From contig DAORPQ010000023.1 of NCBI GenBank assembly GCA_035442025.1, positions 1 to 38,096 on the forward strand: DNA of 38,096 bases, read 5' to 3'. Both the position numbers and the translations under genes were made by a program. This document shows positions 34,871 to 38,096 of the stretch, piece after piece; the first letter of the stretch is position 1, and each line of letters starts with the position of its first letter. The notes under the pieces are model-generated. The model searched no databases. It was given only the letters and a program-made list of their open reading frames with translations, and was not told the origin of the DNA. The DNA comes from Competibacter_A sp003527885 (GTDB lineage: Bacteria > Pseudomonadota > Gammaproteobacteria > Competibacterales > Competibacteraceae).

Positions 34871-35763
34871 TCGGTCCCGAACGCCACGCCGCGTTGAGCG
34901 CTTGGGCTTTCCTCGCGCCGGCGTTGGCGCTGATCGCCGTGTTCTTTTTTCTGCCGGTGCTGGCGGCGCTGTTGTTGAGCTTCACCGATTTCGACATCTA
35001 TGCGCTGGGCGATCTCGACCGCTTGCGCTTCGTCGGCCTCAACAATTATCTGCAGTTGCTACAAAGCCCGCTATTTTGGACCGCGCTCGGCAACACCTTT
35101 TATTTCGTGGCGGTCGGCGGCCCGCTGTCGGTGGCGGTGTCGCTCGGCGCGGCGCTGTTGGTCAATTCGCGCCTGACCCGCTTTCCGGGTTTCTTTCGCA
35201 CCGCCTTTTTCCTGCCGGTGGTCACCACGCTGGTGGCGGTGGCGGTGGTGTGGCGCTATCTCTACCACCCGCGCTATGGCCTGCTCAATTACGGCCTGAG
35301 CCTGATCGGCATCGGTCCCATCGACTGGCTGGGCGATCCGGCCTGGGCGATGCCGGCGATCATCTTGATGGCGGTGTGGAAGAATTTCGGCTTCAACATG
35401 ATCATCTTCATCGCTGGCTTGCAAAATATCCCGCCCACGCTTTATGAGGCGGCGCAAATCGACGGGGCCAGCGCTTGGAGGCAATTCCGCCATATCACCC
35501 TGCCCTTGCTGGGGCCGACTTTTTTGTTCGTGGCGCTGATGACCATGATCGGCTACTTTCAGGTCTTCGCGGAACCGTATGTCATGACCCAAGGCGGCCC
35601 GGCCAACCGGACCCTGAGCGTGGTGCTGTTGATGTACGAGGAAGGCTTCCGCTGGTGGAACATGGGTTACGCCTCGGCGGCGGCGTTCGTGCTGTTCGCG
35701 CTGATTTTGGCCGCGACCTTGTTGCAGTTGAAATTGCGCCGTAAGGATGCGTCCGACGGCTGA
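34867..35763 (+). CDS. Sugar ABC transporter permease (MalF/UgpA-like)
   Basis: This 298-residue, six-helix permease of the CUT1 family starts with a GTG at 34867. Landmarks are AFLAPALALIAVFFFLPVLA, FVGLNNYLQLLQSPLFWTAL, FFRTAFFLPVVTTLVAVAVV and the EAA loop YEAAQIDGASAWRQFRHITL, which docks the ATPase. It ends YASAAAFVLFALILAATLLQ. CUT1 importers need a second permease (MalG type) and an ATPase (MalK type); neither follows. The next gene is an unrelated small secreted protein. The missing parts may be elsewhere, or lost. Confidence 0.92.
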   Translation: MIGPERHAALSAWAFLAPALALIAVFFFLPVLAALLLSFTDFDIYALGDLDRLRFVGLNNYLQLLQSPLFWTALGNTFYFVAVGGPLSVAVSLGAALLVNSRLTRFPGFFRTAFFLPVVTTLVAVAVVWRYLYHPRYGLLNYGLSLIGIGPIDWLGDPAWAMPAIILMAVWKNFGFNMIIFIAGLQNIPPTLYEAAQIDGASAWRQFRHITLPLLGPTFLFVALMTMIGYFQVFAEPYVMTQGGPANRTLSVVLLMYEEGFRWWNMGYASAAAFVLFALILAATLLQLKLRRKDASDG

Positions 35764-35828
35764 CGTTGGATCATTAAGTCGGGGTCTTGAAACGCCCCTT
35801 TCAATCGCTTGCTTGAGGAGTGCTCGCT

Positions 35829-36143
35829 ATGTTCAAACCGTTGTCCTGGGCTTTGGTCTGCGCTGGCTTGATTCCGTTCGCCGCGCCGGCGGCCAGTTAC
35901 GATTGCACCCGCGCCGACACCGCCGCCGAAATCGCCGTATGCAGCAATCCGGGGCTCAATCGCATGGACGAAGACTTGGCGGTGGAGTACCGCTCCCTGT
36001 TGAAGCGCTTGCCGCCGCGCCGCGCGGAACTGGTCCGGCAGGACCAACGCTCGTGGATCATGGCCCGCGATAGCTGCGGGGCAGATGTGCGCTGCCTGCG
36101 CGCCCGCTATCAGGAGCGCAGCGCGCGCTTGAACGAGTACTAA
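35829..36143 (+). CDS. LprI-like small secreted protein (DUF1311)
   Basis: The 104-residue product has a signal peptide (PLSWALVCAGLIPFAAPAA) and a cysteine-containing helical domain. YDCTRADTAAEIAVCSNPGL, then RRAELVRQDQRSWIMARDSC and VRCLRARYQERSARL follow the DUF1311 (lysozyme inhibitor LprI-like) pattern, with four cysteines likely forming two disulfides. Some family members inhibit lysozyme; most are uncharacterised. A clear GAGGAG ribosome-binding site ends 8 bp before the ATG at 35829. Confidence 0.82.
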   Translation: MFKPLSWALVCAGLIPFAAPAASYDCTRADTAAEIAVCSNPGLNRMDEDLAVEYRSLLKRLPPRRAELVRQDQRSWIMARDSCGADVRCLRARYQERSARLNEY

Positions 36144-36196
36144 GCGCCTGATCCGGTGAATTTTTGACTGTTTTCTAACCTTCTGGAACGCTTTTC

Positions 36197-38096
36197 ATGG
36201 CCGATCTGACCGTCTATTTCAAAAAGCCCGCCGATTGGGCCAACGACCTCCATATCCATTTCTGGGATATCCGCCCACCCGCAGCCCTCATCGACTGGCC
36301 CGGCGTACCGATGAACGATGCTGGAAATGATTGGTTCGTTTATCGATTCAGCGGCGTCACCAGCGCGCGCTTGCTGTTCCACGACGGGCGCGGCCGGCAG
36401 ACCAGCGACCTGCAACGGGATCGTCTGGGCTGGTATACCCTCGATGGCGGCTGGTCGAATCACAACCCGGAGGAGCTGGCTTCGGGAACTTTTAACGGCG
36501 GGGGCGGCGATTCCGGCGGTTCGCGCGCCCCCACGGCGTCTACGTCCTATCCCGCCACCCTCACCGGCAAAGATTTCCGCGAGGAAACCATTTATTTCCT
36601 GCTGACCGCCCGTTTTTATGAAGGCGATCCCAGCATCAGCTTCTTCTGCCGAGACCGCCTCAAGTTCAACCGCGAAACCGGCCAACCGGAAGACCCGCAC
36701 TGGCGCGGTGATTTCAAGGGCCTGATCCAGCGGCTGGATTATATCCGCGATCTGGGTTTTACCGCGATCTGGATCACCCCGCCGGTGGAAAATCGCAGCG
36801 GCCTAGATTATCACGGCTACCACGCCTACGACTGGACGCGAATCGATCCCCGGCTGGAATCGCCGGATGCGACCTACCAGAATCTGATCGACGAAGCCCA
36901 TCAGCGCGGCATCAAGATCATTCAGGATGTGGTGGTCAACCATTCCTGCCAGTACGGCATTCGCGGCAAGGTGCATATCGACCATCTGCCGATCAAATAC
37001 TACGTGCCGCAAGGCTCGGAGCAGGGCCGGGTCAACCACGGGCCGTATCAGGGCAGCCTCGGCAATTACGCTTGGCCGAATCGGGACGACATCGACAACC
37101 CGGTCGCACCGGACTGGTATAAGGAGCGTCATCACCGTGACCCGGACGGTGTGGAACCGCTGGTCGATCCCAAAACCGGCGAGACGGTGCCCAAGCCCGG
37201 CTACAACCCCGGCCGCTTCTTCGGCATCGACGCCAACAACCTCGATCCCGAATGGTACATGCAGCACGGCTTTATCTGCGGCGGCGACTGGGAAAGCGCG
37301 GCGGTGCAGTTGAAACACATCGCCGGCGATTGCATCAACCTCGCCACCGAGCGTCAGAACGTCAAGGATTATCTGATCGGCTCGATCAACCGCTATCTGG
37401 ACATGGGCGTGGACGCGCTGCGCATCGACACGGTGAAACACGTCCCGCGCGACAATCTGCTGGAATATGTCAACGCCTGGAAGGCGCACAAACCGGGCCT
37501 GTTCGTGTTCGGCGAGAATCTGGTCAAAGGCTACGGTTTTGGCGATCTGGGCCACGGCGATAACGGCCCGTCCTTCATTCGGCCCTGGTGGTACACCCGG
37601 CTCGGCCACGACCCGCGCGACCCCAATTCCGGCGGCGATTCCGGCTTTGCGGTGCTCGATTTCGGCTTGTTCTCCACCTTCCGCGACAACCTGAGCCGGG
37701 GCAGTTTCGGCGGCGTCAAGGCCGTGCTGGACATGGACTGGATTTTCGGCGATCCCTCGACTTTAGTGACCTTCCTGCAAAATCACGATGTCGGGCCGGA
37801 CAACGATTTCCGCTTCCGCTTCAAGGGCGAGCAGTGGATGGCGGCGGCGGCCTATAACCTGCTGTGGACGGCGCGCGGTATTCCTTGCCTGTATTACGGC
37901 GAGGAAATCGAGTTCATGAAGGGCGCACCGCAGGACGTAATCGGCAACGACGACACGCTGGACACGACCGGCCGCGCTTACTTTGGCGATCATCTGACCG
38001 ACGAGCGCATCGGCCAGACCCAGAGCAACCCGCTGTATCAACACATCAAACGGCTCAATCAAATCCGTCGCGCCATCCCCGCCTTGCAAAAAGGGC
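36197..38096 (+). CDS. GH13 alpha-amylase family enzyme with N-terminal starch-binding-like domain (3' end outside window)
   Basis: The frame from ATG 36197 stays open to the window end (633 codons). Residues about 1-95 resemble a carbohydrate-binding module (VYFKKPADWANDLHIHFWDI, WFVYRFSGVTSARLLFHDGR). A Gly/Ser/Thr-rich linker follows. The GH13 barrel begins about residue 125 with TIYFLLTARFYEGDP, then GFTAIWITPPVENR, region I IIQDVVVNHS, and the catalytic triad: nucleophile D411 (VDALRIDTVKH), acid E440 (VFGENL) and D531 (FLQNHDVGPD). CLYYGEEIEFMKGAP follows. There is no obvious signal peptide, so a cytoplasmic role on glycogen or maltodextrins is possible. It is 53 bp after the LprI-like gene and not obviously coupled to the sugar ABC genes. 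Confidence 0.9.
   Translation, partial: MADLTVYFKKPADWANDLHIHFWDIRPPAALIDWPGVPMNDAGNDWFVYRFSGVTSARLLFHDGRGRQTSDLQRDRLGWYTLDGGWSNHNPEELASGTFNGGGGDSGGSRAPTASTSYPATLTGKDFREETIYFLLTARFYEGDPSISFFCRDRLKFNRETGQPEDPHWRGDFKGLIQRLDYIRDLGFTAIWITPPVENRSGLDYHGYHAYDWTRIDPRLESPDATYQNLIDEAHQRGIKIIQDVVVNHSCQYGIRGKVHIDHLPIKYYVPQGSEQGRVNHGPYQGSLGNYAWPNRDDIDNPVAPDWYKERHHRDPDGVEPLVDPKTGETVPKPGYNPGRFFGIDANNLDPEWYMQHGFICGGDWESAAVQLKHIAGDCINLATERQNVKDYLIGSINRYLDMGVDALRIDTVKHVPRDNLLEYVNAWKAHKPGLFVFGENLVKGYGFGDLGHGDNGPSFIRPWWYTRLGHDPRDPNSGGDSGFAVLDFGLFSTFRDNLSRGSFGGVKAVLDMDWIFGDPSTLVTFLQNHDVGPDNDFRFRFKGEQWMAAAAYNLLWTARGIPCLYYGEEIEFMKGAPQDVIGNDDTLDTTGRAYFGDHLTDERIGQTQSNPLYQHIKRLNQIRRAIPALQKG

Noticed and set aside
35779..35802. 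GGGG...CCCC and TTGAAA...TTTCAA pairings as a terminator after the permease gene
   Set aside because: The stems are short, compete with each other and lack a proper T-run; kept out of the feature list.

Overview
The window is GC-rich, densely packed DNA from a gammaproteobacterium. The aspS-nudB neighbourhood, the MazG, ApaH, FolA and FmdB proteins, and a RegB/RegA (PrrBA, RoxSR) redox two-component pair all fit that class. I cannot name the genus. A relative of the Chromatiales or Competibacteraceae is an inference from gene content only. No tRNA, rRNA or CRISPR array was seen.

Left part (1-7964, all + strand): an AT-rich start and a decayed HDOD remnant come first. They are followed by ygiQ (radical SAM), a tandem pair of YihY/BrkB membrane proteins with a 228-bp stretch of perfect identity, an LpxR-like outer-membrane lipid A deacylase, mazG and an acyltransferase-3 membrane protein.

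Vitamin B12 block (about 8050-13969, + strand): a probable promoter and a cobalamin riboswitch precede btuB, btuF, btuC, btuD and a dedicated tonB. From btuF onward the genes overlap by one to four bases, so they look like one B12-repressed import operon. An eroded IS66-family element follows (14058-14580).

Redox/metal block (about 14780-24490): a seven-gene operon encodes a TonB-dependent receptor, a His-rich periplasmic anchor protein, a membrane polyferredoxin, a CcdA/DsbD-like cysteine membrane protein, a short ExbB, ExbD and a second TonB. After it lie a broken PCu(A)C copper-chaperone gene, a frameshifted CBS-domain gene, and regB-regA. Three intergenic regions of this block each carry a 17-bp palindrome of the form TGCGNC-N5-GNCGCA, the published RegA/PrrA-type half-site pattern. 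The block is bracketed by a 32-bp imperfect inverted repeat. This is the best candidate here for an undescribed system: a redox-controlled uptake machine with its own energiser and electron-transfer proteins.

Right part: a minus-strand run reads aspS, nudB, mprF, acvB/virJ-like, apaH, folA. The mprF-acvB pair matches the lpiA-atvA (acid tolerance, lysyl-phosphatidylglycerol) arrangement. A Phd/PIN toxin-antitoxin pair lies between aspS and fmdB. The last part (+ strand) has a sugar-binding lipoprotein and one permease of an incomplete CUT1 ABC importer, a small LprI-like secreted protein, and a GH13 alpha-amylase-family gene that runs off the window.
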